64,000 nucleotides of DNA, from the NCBI GenBank assembly GCA_030848705.1, contig CM061243.1:113422674-113486673 (forward strand), read 5' to 3'. The stretch is from Heracleum sosnowskyi (Eukaryota > Streptophyta > Magnoliopsida > Apiales > Apiaceae). Under the pieces are notes generated by a model. The model was given only the letters and a program-made list of their open reading frames with translations. It was not told the DNA's origin and did no database searches. Positions 54,061 to 64,000 of this stretch are shown here, piece by piece (position 1 is the stretch's first letter; every line of letters starts with the position of its first letter). Position numbers and translations under genes: made by a program.

Positions 54061-54180
54061 AATAATAAAGGAAGTTGTAATTATTAAAAATAAAAATTGT
54101 GAAAAATTGAGAAAATTAGAAAAATAGAACGGAGCGATCTGAGAGCGCCACCTCACCGCCCCCGTCTTCTCCTTTATATA

Positions 54181-54224
54181 GGTATATTGATTGACCCGTT
54201 ACAAATATGATTATTTTAGTAATT

Positions 54225-54256
<32 letters not shown>

Positions 54257-55647
54257 CATCAAACAGATAGTGGTTCAAATTTTATATACTATAAATTACA
54301 AATTGCATTATCTACCCGTACTAATTTGTATATAACTTGATACGTTTAACAATTTTTATTCAATTTTTTTCATTTGTATGAATGGATCTACGTTTGTAGA
54401 AAAAAAAATGTGAATTTAAGAGATTTTGGATCAAAAAAATAAATAATCAAAATTAAATGTTATGAGATTTAAATTTTGGACTAGATATCAGTTATCGTGA
54501 ATAATAACATATAAAAATAGGTATTTTAAAAATAAAAATAAATAGGTACAAAAAATGTTATAAAGGTGAAATGAAAACAATAGGATTACTTTAATATTGT
54601 AAATTATATTTATTTGTATCAAGTAGATAATGACTTAGACTATATATCCTATAAATTACAAATTACATCATTTACCATACCAATTTCTACGTAAGTCAAT
54701 ATACCTAAAGAAATATTATTTAATCTTTTTTCAACTAGATGGTTAGATCTACAATTTCAAAAAAATATATATAATGTGAATTTAAAGGCGTTTGGGTCGC
54801 CAAAATATATAATCAAATTAATCGGTATGAGATTTGAATTTTGGACTCGATATCAGTTATTGCGTATATAATTACATAAAATACATACATATAGTCAAGT
54901 TAAAATACATTATTATAAGTAAACGATTATAATCTATAAAATAAATTGGATTAAAATTTGTAACTGCAAACGATATTCGAAATACATAATTTAAGCATTT
55001 ACTAAGTTTGTTCATGTAATTTAAAAAATAAATGAAAATAAATAAAAATAAGTGACATGTATTCTCCATACTGCAATATGTGCTCATCTCCCAAAATGAT
55101 TATCACAAACTTGGGTCTTGTGAGGGAGTGAAAAGACGCGCCGACCTTCATGCGTGTTCGATTATATTACAACAACATTGTGTGCTTTGACAAATCCATA
55201 ATCTAGAATGCAAAAAAAAAAAAAAAAAAACTAATCGATCACTGAAACAAACAACAACCTCTTTTTAAGGCAAATTCTCTATCAACAAATTATACTTTCT
55301 CCAACACACAATCCTCTTGTAAACCTTCTTATAATCACAAGGAGAACATTAGTCCACTCGTGTTTCAAATTTTACATTGTTTCAATTTATTCTCAATGTC
55401 AATAATACTCAATATGAACAACTCTCAAAGTTTTGGCATAGTTGCGTTCATAATTCAAAATAATTACACTATTCATCAACAAAGTTCTTTATTCCCCATT
55501 ATGCCCAAACCATACTACTGATATTACATTTTCAAACTTAAGACTACACAATCCTAAAGTTAATAACTCGATCTCGACCATCTTCCTCGCAACAAAATAA
55601 TCAACGTCTCTATGCATGCCCGTGCCTTGCACGGGCTGTTACGCTAG
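54181..55647 (+). mobile_element. Helitron-like body and 3' end
   Basis: AT-rich DNA with segments like those at 9700-9840 (TTGTATCAAGTAGATAATGA, CTATAAATTACAAATTACAT). Ends with stem GCCCGTGC/GCACGGGC (55618-55636), then CTAG (55644-55647) and T. The left end is not identified, so it may be truncated. (TA)n at about 54231-54253; A run at about 55211-55230. Confidence 0.6.
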
Positions 55648-57264
55648 TATATATTTATACACTTCTTCCGCTTCAACCTCAAATATTTCTACCATCATAA
55701 TTTTGATTATACAATAAATTATAAAATTAGATCACCAATCAATTCCTCTACAAAACGAGTAGGGTCTTGCCTAGGTTTTGTTCAATAAACTTATACTTCA
55801 TATTTTGGGGTTTTGCTTAATTGATGTTATTGATTAGATTAGTATTTGTAAATTTAGTTTTGAATACTTGTATAGGTTTTTGGGGTTGTAAAGAATGAAA
55901 AAAATAGAGAGGATGTGTTACCACGGTGTTCACGTCAATTAGAAGGATGGTGGTAGTGACACCGAGTGAATCGTCGGCAAGTAGTCTTGGGTCTGATGGG
56001 TTGTATTGGGAAGAAATCAGGTGCTACTTATGCATTTGGTAAATGCACGAACGAGCCTATACACGCATTTGGCTTATGCGTGCCCCAGATCTCGCATCTT
56101 AGTCATGCGTGTTCTTTGGAATAAATTAAAAAGTAAAAAAGAAAGTTAGAGGCCACAACTTAGCACACACATCGGAAGTATGCGTAGCTTGTTACGCATT
56201 CACATAATGCGCATACATTTAGTCATTTTGGGCAAACTTATCACCCGTAGTCATTTTGGGCAATGTTACGTTAAATTATGTTATTGAGGGTTTTCACACT
56301 ATATGGACCGGTTTGATTAATAATTATATAAAATATCATTTTTTGTAATTTGTTTTTGATTTTTTCTTCAAATTTAAATACATAAGTCCAATTAATTACT
56401 TCGTACGATCAAATTTTTTTAAAAGGAAGTATATAGTTTGTTATTTGTAAGGTAATAATAATTTGTGAACGTATGAGTATCAAGTTTTTTTTATATGAAG
56501 TACAAAATTTAATCATTTAGTTTGTAGTTTTGGTCTCTAATATTTCATCAATTTAATATCTATTAATTTGGATCATTAAAATATGATATGGTCTATGTGT
56601 TAATATGTGATCCACATACATGATAATTTAAGATGTAAAGTAAAGTAAAAATAACTCATAGGTGCATTTCGGTCCGGGATTTTTTAGGGTTTGGACCGGA
56701 CCGGATCGAAGACCAGTTTTTTTTTATTATTATTTTATGGATCTGGAATCGGAACGGTTATATTCGGTCTGGTCTATTTTATAGGTACATACAGGAATGT
56801 TGTGCAACCCTACCAAGAAGTGTATTTGATCCGAATTTTTTTGAATTCTTCAAACTTGGTATTTTTGATTTGGATTTTAAAAAATCTTTTAAAATTTAGT
56901 GTTATTAAATAAGGATTATTAAAAGCCTTTTAAATTCTTGGTGTATTCAATTTAGATTTTAAAAAATTCAATAAAATCTTGTGATATTCGGTTTGCATTT
57001 AAAAAAATACATTAAATTTTGAAGCACATGCTAGTGTGTTTTATGTTAATTGAAGATCTGATCAAAATACCTGAAATTTTGAAAATTTTGTTGAAAATCT
57101 TTATTTAAATCAGTAAAATTCTACAAAATCCACGTCGACAACAATCTTTTACCATCCACACATTTTTATCAATCCATTAATATCAAAATTAAATACACCT
57201 CCATAAATATGAGTAAAAAGGTGTTTATAGAAATTCATGAAAGAATATATAGAAACCCCAGTCA
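55648..57264. other. Gene-free stretch
   Basis: No gene recognised. 56018-56215 is rich in GCATTTGG and ATGCGT words. 56690-56800 contains GGACCGGACCGGATCG, resembling inverted DNA near 15930. 56830-57010 has loosely repeated TTTGGATTTTAAAAAATC units. Confidence 0.5.
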
Positions 57265-59038
57265 TCTATTATATATATAATAGAGCAACTAGGGGGTTGC
57301 TTGAGACAAATAAACCGGTGTGAAATTACTATATTACCCCTACTTATTATATAATAATAATAATTTTATAATTAATGCATATATTAAATACATTAAATTC
57401 ATTAATCATCATTAATACATCTATATTTATTACTCAATTGTTATTAAATATCTATAATTATATTTAACTCCAGAAATATTAAAAAATTATCAATCAAGTC
57501 GGACTTTTAGTTTTCGAATGTATCGTCTATCAAACTTTTAATATTACATTTATAACAAAAATGAGTTTAAATTTGCACATAAACAGATAAAAACAAACAT
57601 TTACTTAAATTATAACACTTCAACAAATTAACTGATGAGAACACATACATGCTTTTGTCAACATTCGAATAACTCATTATCACACACTTTTAACACGCAA
57701 AACAAAAAAAAAATCAGAAATTCTAATAAAATTTGCAAATTTAGAGTATGTCCATGTTTTTTGTTACTGAAATTAACAATTTTTTTAATTAACTAAACGA
57801 AGTTGAGGATCAAAGTGCAACTTTGATCAGTTGATGCTGATAAGAGTATTATGTTATTGTATGAAAAGAAAGAAAAAGACACTTCAGATATCAGTTGGAG
57901 TGCATGTCGGATGACCTAAATAAATTAGGTATTCAAAAATTAAGTGAAAATGGAACAAAGTACAAACATTATATTCGACATACTGCATGAACTACATACG
58001 TACTTTAAGTAGGACAACCGTAGGTATGAAAAATGCTTAAATAACAACTTTCACTCTTTTCAAGAAGAAAGTTGAGCGATTTGTAGGTGTCCCAATTGAA
58101 AGAATCATATTTTAATTCGGCCAGGTATTAGTATTACTATTATAAAGTTGCATTAACACTCATGGGAAATAATATACTACACTCAATAATATTTTGAACA
58201 TGATGATTAAACTAATAAATATCTGTCCACACGTAAGAAAAAATCACCGAGGATATTCCTCAAATTGTCAAGAACATTGTATACAAGAATTATTCGAAGT
58301 ATAAATTACCTCATACAATCAAGATGGACATGACATATACACTATAATGCACATAAACTCAACATCTACAGCGTCAGTTCCTGCCCCCAATGATGAGGCA
58401 GGTTCGAGAAAAAAACAATAAATCACTTGAAACGAAAAGTAACACACAACCAATATAGTCAATGGACAACAATTACCAAATTGATCTCAAAAAGAAAATT
58501 TTAAGACATTTTCTAAATTAACAACTTTGGTTCATCGTTTGTAACCATGATTATCGGATTAAGCGTGTGGTCCTATGTTCATGCCCAACATCCATATACA
58601 CTTGTCATGTATATACTTTGGTCCTTCGTTACACCTTATTTACGTCAAAACCAAAAAACATATGCTGAACAATGTAGCTGACTCTCACGCATTTGATGAA
58701 ATTAATGAAAAAGACAGCTACTGGCGTGTATATTATAGACACAACATATAAAATTAAGGCAACTGATGCAAATCAACTCAATTTCTTCTAAATCCATTAA
58801 CTATCTCTTCCAAACCAATGAACGTCCATAATTAATCACGACTACTGCAAAATGCAAAAAATCAAAATTATTCCATTTTACATTTTTGTTATGAACAATG
58901 GTAGGTCCTATTACAAATCGAAAGCAAAAAAAAAGAAAATTTTGAAATTACAAATAATTCATTTTTTTAAACGTGTAAAATGTCCAATAAAATATAAATT
59001 TAGATCATACTCGTGCCTCGCACGGGTTATAAAGCTAG
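57265..59038 (+). mobile_element. Complete non-autonomous Helitron
   Basis: Starts TCTATTATATATATAATAGA (same 5' end as at 9178, preceded by A). Ends with stem CTCGTGC/GCACGGG (59010-59026, one mismatch) and CTAG (59035-59038) before T. 1774 bp, no protein-coding capacity. Same family as the 9178 element by both ends, with a mostly different interior. Confidence 0.8.
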
Positions 59039-59987
59039 TTTATTATAATACATGAGTCTACCCGGGTATGCAGTTAAATTGCAGTTAACCAATCATAAAA
59101 TTATGAATTATTTTATGACTAATCAGATATCATTCCTAAATTTTAGACCAATCATATTACATTAAGATTTTTCCTTATTTAACATTCTCATCCAATTTTA
59201 CTAATTATGGTTAGTTTAACAACTCTAATTTAATTACAATAATTATTTTATTTAACATATCCATATATACATATTTTTTATATCAAAAAATATTTACTAA
59301 AATTCACTATTTTAATTTAAAATCAAACACGCTGTACTATTATCTATTTAAATTATTTTTCGTAATTAAAAATTTATAAATGAACTACTCTTTTAATATG
59401 AAATCAAACACAATTATACTACCATACTAAAAATCACTATTTTAATTTAAAATCAAACACAGTGTATTATTATATATTTTAATATTTTTTTTTCATAATA
59501 AAAAAAATTATAAATCAACTACTCTTTTAATATAAAGTCAATGACAATTATACTACTATACATTATAAATTAATTTTCATAATTATCCTTTACTATAATA
59601 CCCGAGTCTATCGAGGTATGCAATTAAATTGCATCCTACCAAATTTTTAACTCCAACCAACTTATGCAGTTAAAAGTTGCAGTTAAATTTATTATAAAGT
59701 AAACGATGATAATAATTTTTACCAAAATAAAATTATAGAAGTAAAATAAATAGTTCAAAAACTACATCCTACCACCTTTTGACTTTAAGCTGTTTTTTCA
59801 ATTCTAAGTTACTTTTTAACTTATTACACAAAATGTAAAACATAATGTAACATAAGATGTAAAAGAGATAACTGCAACTCAACAAAGGACAATACATACA
59901 ATAATATTAACAGAAGCACATGAATCCAGAATCAAAGAAGAAAAGGTAAACTCAAAAAATCAAAATATGGTATGTATTCTTGAAGTC
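59039..59987. repeat. Gene-free stretch with a ~545-bp spaced direct repeat
   Basis: ATAATACATGAGTCTACCCGGGTATGCAGTTAAATTGCA-type sequence near 59046 recurs in altered form near 59593 (ATACCCGAGTCTA, GAGGTATGCAATTAAATTGCA). AATCAAACACAGTGTA-like units also recur near 59322 and 59450. Nature unknown. Confidence 0.5.
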
Positions 59988-60803
59988 TGTTAGTAATGAA
60001 TATCACTTAGAAACTACACAGGGGGGGGGGGTGAATGGATAGTTTTGATATTTTTCGATTCTTGAAAACTAAATTAAGCTGTATATGATTATGCTAAGTA
60101 ATATGCAGAAAATAAACAACACACACAATCACTTTAATCTACTTTGTATTAAGAAAATTAAATACTACAGCTTTCCAGAATTTCACAACTGAATTTCTGG
60201 CTTCTAAACAAGAACAGTTTGTATCTTGTTTCGCTTACAGAGAAAAGAGTGCTTAAGATAAAACAATATGTATCACTCTTATAGCTAACAATAGGGTGTG
60301 CATGATATATATAAGTCCTATACAAACTAGTACACACACCTATTTACACTGTTACCCTCACTGTTCGTCCAACTTGTTCTGCCATAAGAGGTTAACTGTG
60401 TCAGGAAGGACCACATGCTTTTCGGAGTCTTTCCCGTTTCTGTAGTTGCTTGTCTCTTATCTTTCTCTCCAAGTTTAGCTATAGATTTGCCATCTGTTCT
60501 TTGGACCACCTTGCCAGAACAAATGCTTCAGTATTTGTCTTCATTGACTTTGATCTTGTACCTTCATTTGTCTTGTTGTAAACGGTTGAGTGTTGATATC
60601 GTGAACTCCACTTCATTCCTGACTTCGTGATGTCCCTTGTGAAGACTACGCGACATGACCTTTGAGGACTTTGCGACATAAGCCATTTGAGGACTTTGCG
60701 ACATAAGCCATTTGAGGACTTTGCGATATAGCCTTTTTGACGACTATGCGACATAGACTTTTTGAGGACTATGCGACATAGACTATTTGAGGACTTCGCG
60801 ATC
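59988..60803 (-). repeat. 5'-truncated LTR2-family LTR
   Basis: Matches the 3' two thirds of LTR2 in inverse orientation: the ends TGTTAG at 59988, the G run (60020-60030), TCTTATATATATC-like TATA (near 60304-60314) and the GACTTTGCGACATAAG repeat array (60640-60800). The 5' part is missing and the array joins the pol fragment of element 3 directly at about 60803. Confidence 0.8.
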
Positions 60804-61273
60804 CAGTACATCTTGATATTGCTGAAGTTGAGATGAGAAAGCTTCTTGTGCCAATTCCAACTTTCATCTACTGATGCTTTACTGATCAGACAGGTAGGGG
60901 AGTCATCAGTATTTGATTGAATGTTGGCTTCATATATGTTACCATGCCTGTAGCCAGTCAGTGCTATCTTGCTTGTTGCCTTACTGACTACTTCACAATG
61001 AGTGGAATAAAAGTTGACATGATAACCTCCGTCAGTGATTTGACTAATACTCAACAGGTTGTGTTTTAGTCCCTTCACTAGAGCTAATTTTTCAATGATG
61101 ACATTTCCAATGATTATATTGCCATATCCCAAGGTTTGTCCAATGTTGCCATCTCCATAAGACACAGTTGGGCCAGCTTTTTCCTCATATTCTGATAACA
61201 GGGCTTTGTTTCCAGTCATGTGCACAGAACCTCCACTATCCATGACTAACACATTTTTCTTTTTACCCTGCAA
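60804..61273 (-). pseudogene. pol fragment of Copia element 3 (protease and start of integrase)
   Basis: Reads KKKNVLVMDSGGSVHMTGN (protease motif with Gly where the element 1 pol has Cys) through the protease to WNWHKKLSHLNFSNIK, the first half of the integrase zinc finger. It then runs into LTR2-family DNA, which adds about 110 meaningless codons. Remaining integrase, RT and RNase H are absent. The frame opens after TTGCAG following the gag stop, as in element 1. Confidence 0.88.
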
Positions 61274-61289
61274 TCAGAATAGAAACACA

Positions 61290-63569
61290 CTAGTTAGAAC
61301 ATCTAGGAACCCATACTTGTTGGGTTCCTTTTCCATGCAATTTATTAACTTTCACAGCAGAAGACTTTCTGACCTTAGCAGTCCTGACAGGATTTACTCC
61401 ATCAGGATTTGCTTTGTCAGTATCAGTATTAACAAAAGCATGCTTCTCTATGACATTCTCAATGCTACCAGAGTTTGCACTATTTTTATCAAATTTAGGC
61501 AATGGATCATAAAAGTTATAGTACAACTCATGATAATCTTTACAAGTATAAATAGAATGCCATATACTACCACAATGAAAACAGGACTTCTGTGGTTTAT
61601 AAAATACTGATCTATTCCTAACATCAGACTTAGAAATATCAGCAATCTTCTTCTTACTCTTCTTACAATCAATAGCAAGATGATTAGAGTTACCACAATT
61701 AAAACAACACTTTCTAGGTGCATTTGGGATATATTTATAACCATTCTCTTTATTGATCCCAACTTTACCATTCCTGTTTCTCTTAACAGTAGCTTCCTTT
61801 TTCTTATCTGTCACCTCACAGATTTTATCCTTAAGCTGTTTCTGAGACAATAGACCTACATTCATAGTGACTTTATTCATGACAGGTTTAGACTTTATAA
61901 TTTTAATTCCTTGAGTAGAGGTAGATCCCTTTTCAAAAGTAGAATTGGAATCCTTACCAAAAACAAAATTAACAGGAGTAATCTTAGATTTGGTTACGTC
62001 ATCAATGACAATTTTCTCTTTCAATTTCTTATCCTCATCTGACTTATATCCTAGACACTCTTTCCAATTCTTAGAGGTATTAATCTCATGAAATTTCCTA
62101 CCAGAGTCTGTCCAGGTTCTGATTTTCTCATTAGCATATTCAAGTTCCTTTTCAAGAGCAGTACATTTGGATTTCATCTCTAAATACATGTGATTAACAT
62201 TATCACATTCTTTTTGTACTTCTTGCATACGAGAAAATTCAACTTCTAATATATCATTCATTTTTCTAAGTTCAGACATCTCATATAAGATCCTAGTATT
62301 TTCAGCAGTTTGACTTCTAAAGCTAATATGTAAAGACTTTAGAAAACGTCTTAACTCAGAAGCATTATTAGTATCAAAATCAAAGATATTATTTAGTACC
62401 TTATCATCAGGAGCAGTAGTTACATCAGCGTTGGCCATTAGAGCATAGTTGACCACCTCAGTATCAGATTCTGAGGAAGAGTCCATCCAATCCTTGCTTG
62501 ATGTGATAAGTGCCTTTGTCTTCTTGCACTCAGAAGCAAAGTGACCCATACCATTGCACTTGTAGCATCTAACATTTGACTTGTCAAATTTGCTACCCTT
62601 GCTGTCCTTTTTGATATACTTATCTTTGTTTGAATTGAAAGCCTTTTTCTGAAAGTTGCCTTGTCTTCTACTCTTCCTGAGCTTCATCCTTCTGAAGTTT
62701 CTGACAATCATAGCAACCATCTCTTCCATGTCTGAGTCAGAAGAATCATCATCAGTATTGGCATCAGGATTGCCATCAGTATCTGATGAAGAGTCATCAG
62801 GATCTGACTCAGCTACTCTTGATTTACTTCTAGAGACCTCCATAGCTTTTCCTTTTGATTTAGCCTCTGCTTTCAAAGCAATTGATTTTGCCTTGCTGCT
62901 TTTCTTGTTCTTTCTCTGTTGGACTTCAAGATCATGAGTTCTTAGCATCCCATAGACTTCATCAAGAGACACAGTGTTAAGATCATACTGATGTCTAATG
63001 ATCGAGCTCTGAGTGTCCCATTCTTCACGTAAAGCTCTTAGAAACTTGGTGTTTGAATCTTCAGTTTCATATTCCTTGTCAACTAAAGATAAGCTGTTCA
63101 ATAGTGTCAGAAATCTATCATATAGATCAGTTAGGCTCTCATCAGGTCTTGCATCAAATTGTTCATATTCTTGAATCAAAAGAGCCCTTCTGTTTTTCTT
63201 GATAGATGCAGATCCCTGGCACTGAGTTTCCAAAGTATCCCAGATTTCTTTTGAAGACTTGCATGCAATCACTCTGTTTGACATGACAGCATCAAGACTA
63301 CTGTGCAAGATATTCTTTATCTTTGGTTCCCTGAGTACATGAGCCTTTTCTTCTGGAGTCCATTCACTTTTAGCCTTGACCACATATTGTTCAGGTACTG
63401 TATCTGTTCGTTCTACAATCCTTGTAGGAATATATGGTCCATCACGAATCCTGTCCAAATAGTCAGGATCCATAGCCTCCAGGTACATCAGCATCTTTAC
63501 CCTCCATGTTGGATATTCTGATTTCTTCAAGATGGGAATCTTCATGCTTTCATACTTGGTTGTCGACAT
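61290..63569 (-). CDS. Copia gag of element 3 (759 aa, intact)
   Basis: Starts MSTTKYESMKIPILKKSEYP, just inside the PBS. N-terminal gag domain with YPTWRVKMLMYLEAMDPDYL, LHSSLDAVMSNRVIACKSS and ESLTDLYDRFLTLLNSLSLV; a Ser/Asp-rich linker; zinc knuckle CYKCNGMGHFASEC; a helical middle (ENTRILYEMSELRKMNDILE); then CFNCGNSNHLAIDC and CFHCGSIWHSIYTC. Ends TQQVWVPRCSN. It is the unbroken homologue of the element 1 gag and allows the defects there to be seen. Could still encode a particle protein, but the pol behind it is destroyed. Confidence 0.92.
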   Translation of the reverse strand: MSTTKYESMKIPILKKSEYPTWRVKMLMYLEAMDPDYLDRIRDGPYIPTRIVERTDTVPEQYVVKAKSEWTPEEKAHVLREPKIKNILHSSLDAVMSNRVIACKSSKEIWDTLETQCQGSASIKKNRRALLIQEYEQFDARPDESLTDLYDRFLTLLNSLSLVDKEYETEDSNTKFLRALREEWDTQSSIIRHQYDLNTVSLDEVYGMLRTHDLEVQQRKNKKSSKAKSIALKAEAKSKGKAMEVSRSKSRVAESDPDDSSSDTDGNPDANTDDDSSDSDMEEMVAMIVRNFRRMKLRKSRRQGNFQKKAFNSNKDKYIKKDSKGSKFDKSNVRCYKCNGMGHFASECKKTKALITSSKDWMDSSSESDTEVVNYALMANADVTTAPDDKVLNNIFDFDTNNASELRRFLKSLHISFRSQTAENTRILYEMSELRKMNDILEVEFSRMQEVQKECDNVNHMYLEMKSKCTALEKELEYANEKIRTWTDSGRKFHEINTSKNWKECLGYKSDEDKKLKEKIVIDDVTKSKITPVNFVFGKDSNSTFEKGSTSTQGIKIIKSKPVMNKVTMNVGLLSQKQLKDKICEVTDKKKEATVKRNRNGKVGINKENGYKYIPNAPRKCCFNCGNSNHLAIDCKKSKKKIADISKSDVRNRSVFYKPQKSCFHCGSIWHSIYTCKDYHELYYNFYDPLPKFDKNSANSGSIENVIEKHAFVNTDTDKANPDGVNPVRTAKVRKSSAVKVNKLHGKGTQQVWVPRCSN

Positions 63570-63605
63570 CTTTAGATCGTATCTGATTCATAATTAAATC
63601 TGTTT

Positions 63606-63619
63606 GCTCTGATACCAAT
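63606..63619 (-). promoter_or_regulatory. Primer binding site of element 3
   Basis: TTGGTATCAGAGCA on the minus strand, complementary to the 3' end of initiator tRNA-Met, directly inside the 5' LTR. Confidence 0.85.
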
Positions 63620-64000
63620 TGTTGCCCAGTAATAATCTATTGTAGAAGGGGGGTTGAATACAATAGTATAAGATAATCGACTTCTTAATGTATATATCAC
63701 AAATATGAAAGAAAGATAACAGCTTTATTAAATCTGATATAAAACTGTTACAAACTCTCTCAAGAAATTCTGATGTTCTTGAGAGCTGCTAGCTTACAAA
63801 AACTCTCTCAAGAAATTTTATGTTCTTGAGAGCTTCTATCTTGATTCACAAATATTCGATTATGTTCCCGTTCATAAATCGAAACCAAAACTGTGTTTAT
63901 ATACTACACAGCTTCTCTATCAATGATAAGTCCTAATCAATTACAAAGATTGAAACCTATCCATAATTGATAGCTACATTCTACAAACCAGGAACCGACA
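63620..64000 (-). repeat. 5' LTR of Copia element 3 (partial)
   Basis: Starts TGTTGCCCAGTAATAATC next to the PBS and runs off the right edge. Contains AACTCTCTCAAGAAAT-type repeats (about 63752 and 63800) and a TTTATATACTACACAG TATA-like region near 63895. Sequence differs from LTR1 and LTR2. Confidence 0.85.

Larger units (their letters stand above)
42004..54180 (-). mobile_element. Helitron-like element (second hairpin type), split by the Gypsy element
   Basis: Minus-strand 3' end: stem GCCGCTGC/GCGCGGC (42016-42033), TTAGTAAT and CTAG (42007-42004) before T. It is interrupted at 42374/52860 by the Gypsy element. The probable left part includes the minisatellite at 53205-54060 and GGTGAGGTGGCGCTCTCAG near 54136-54155. 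The 5' terminus is not fixed; about 1.7 kb without the Gypsy. Confidence 0.5.

Noticed and set aside
53455..54156. 233-codon frame on the minus strand
   Set aside because: It is a translation of the AT-rich minisatellite, with the same few residues repeated; no start context or homology.
60479..60803. C-terminal 110 codons of the element 3 pol frame as protein
   Set aside because: They are a reading of LTR DNA beyond the fusion point; the Cys/Lys-rich repeats come from the LTR repeat array.

Overview
The window is nuclear DNA of a flowering plant, most likely a eudicot: intron-rich split gene at the left edge, AT-rich intergenic DNA, and nested plant-type Copia, Gypsy/Tat, Helitron, SINE, LINE and MITE-like elements. 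I cannot name the species. Only one host gene is visible, the 5' two thirds of a valyl-tRNA synthetase gene on the minus strand (145-6840, 16 exons, continuing beyond the left edge).

From about 7 to 16.6 kb lies repeat DNA: a fold-back MITE-like element, a cluster of small Helitron-like ends, a complete Helitron (9178-11882) sitting in a ~460-bp tandem array with a matching empty site nearby, a 5'-truncated LINE, and a SINE with perfect 17-bp target duplications. Degenerate tRNA-like segments recur in the Helitron bodies.

From 16.6 to 42 kb is a nest. Copia element 1 (minus, TSD GATTG) carries gag, an intact pol and a long extra ORF with one in-frame amber. Copia element 2 (plus) is inserted in the gag of element 1 (TSD GTCTT). 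Element 2 has one open gag-RT-RNase H frame with no protease or integrase, followed by a separate 1618-codon ORF with its own promoter-like leader. A 2.33-kb block (LTR2 + gag 5' part + LTR1 + flank) occurs at both 27442-29775 and 37986-40319. Its SNP pattern fits a tandem duplication followed by LTR-LTR recombination. A solo LTR (40324-41589) lies just beyond.

From 42.4 to 52.9 kb is a young, apparently complete Gypsy element of the Tat type (minus, TSD GTTAA, LTRs differing at 3 of 507 positions). It has a single 1894-codon gag-pol frame with two RNase H domains, and a convergent three-exon gene on the opposite strand with its own TATA box. A large TTCGACC minisatellite lies upstream of that promoter.

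From 52.9 to 64 kb come a second minisatellite, two more Helitron ends or elements, and the 5' part of a third Copia element (gag intact, pol cut short and fused to an LTR2-family fragment) whose 5' LTR runs off the right edge.
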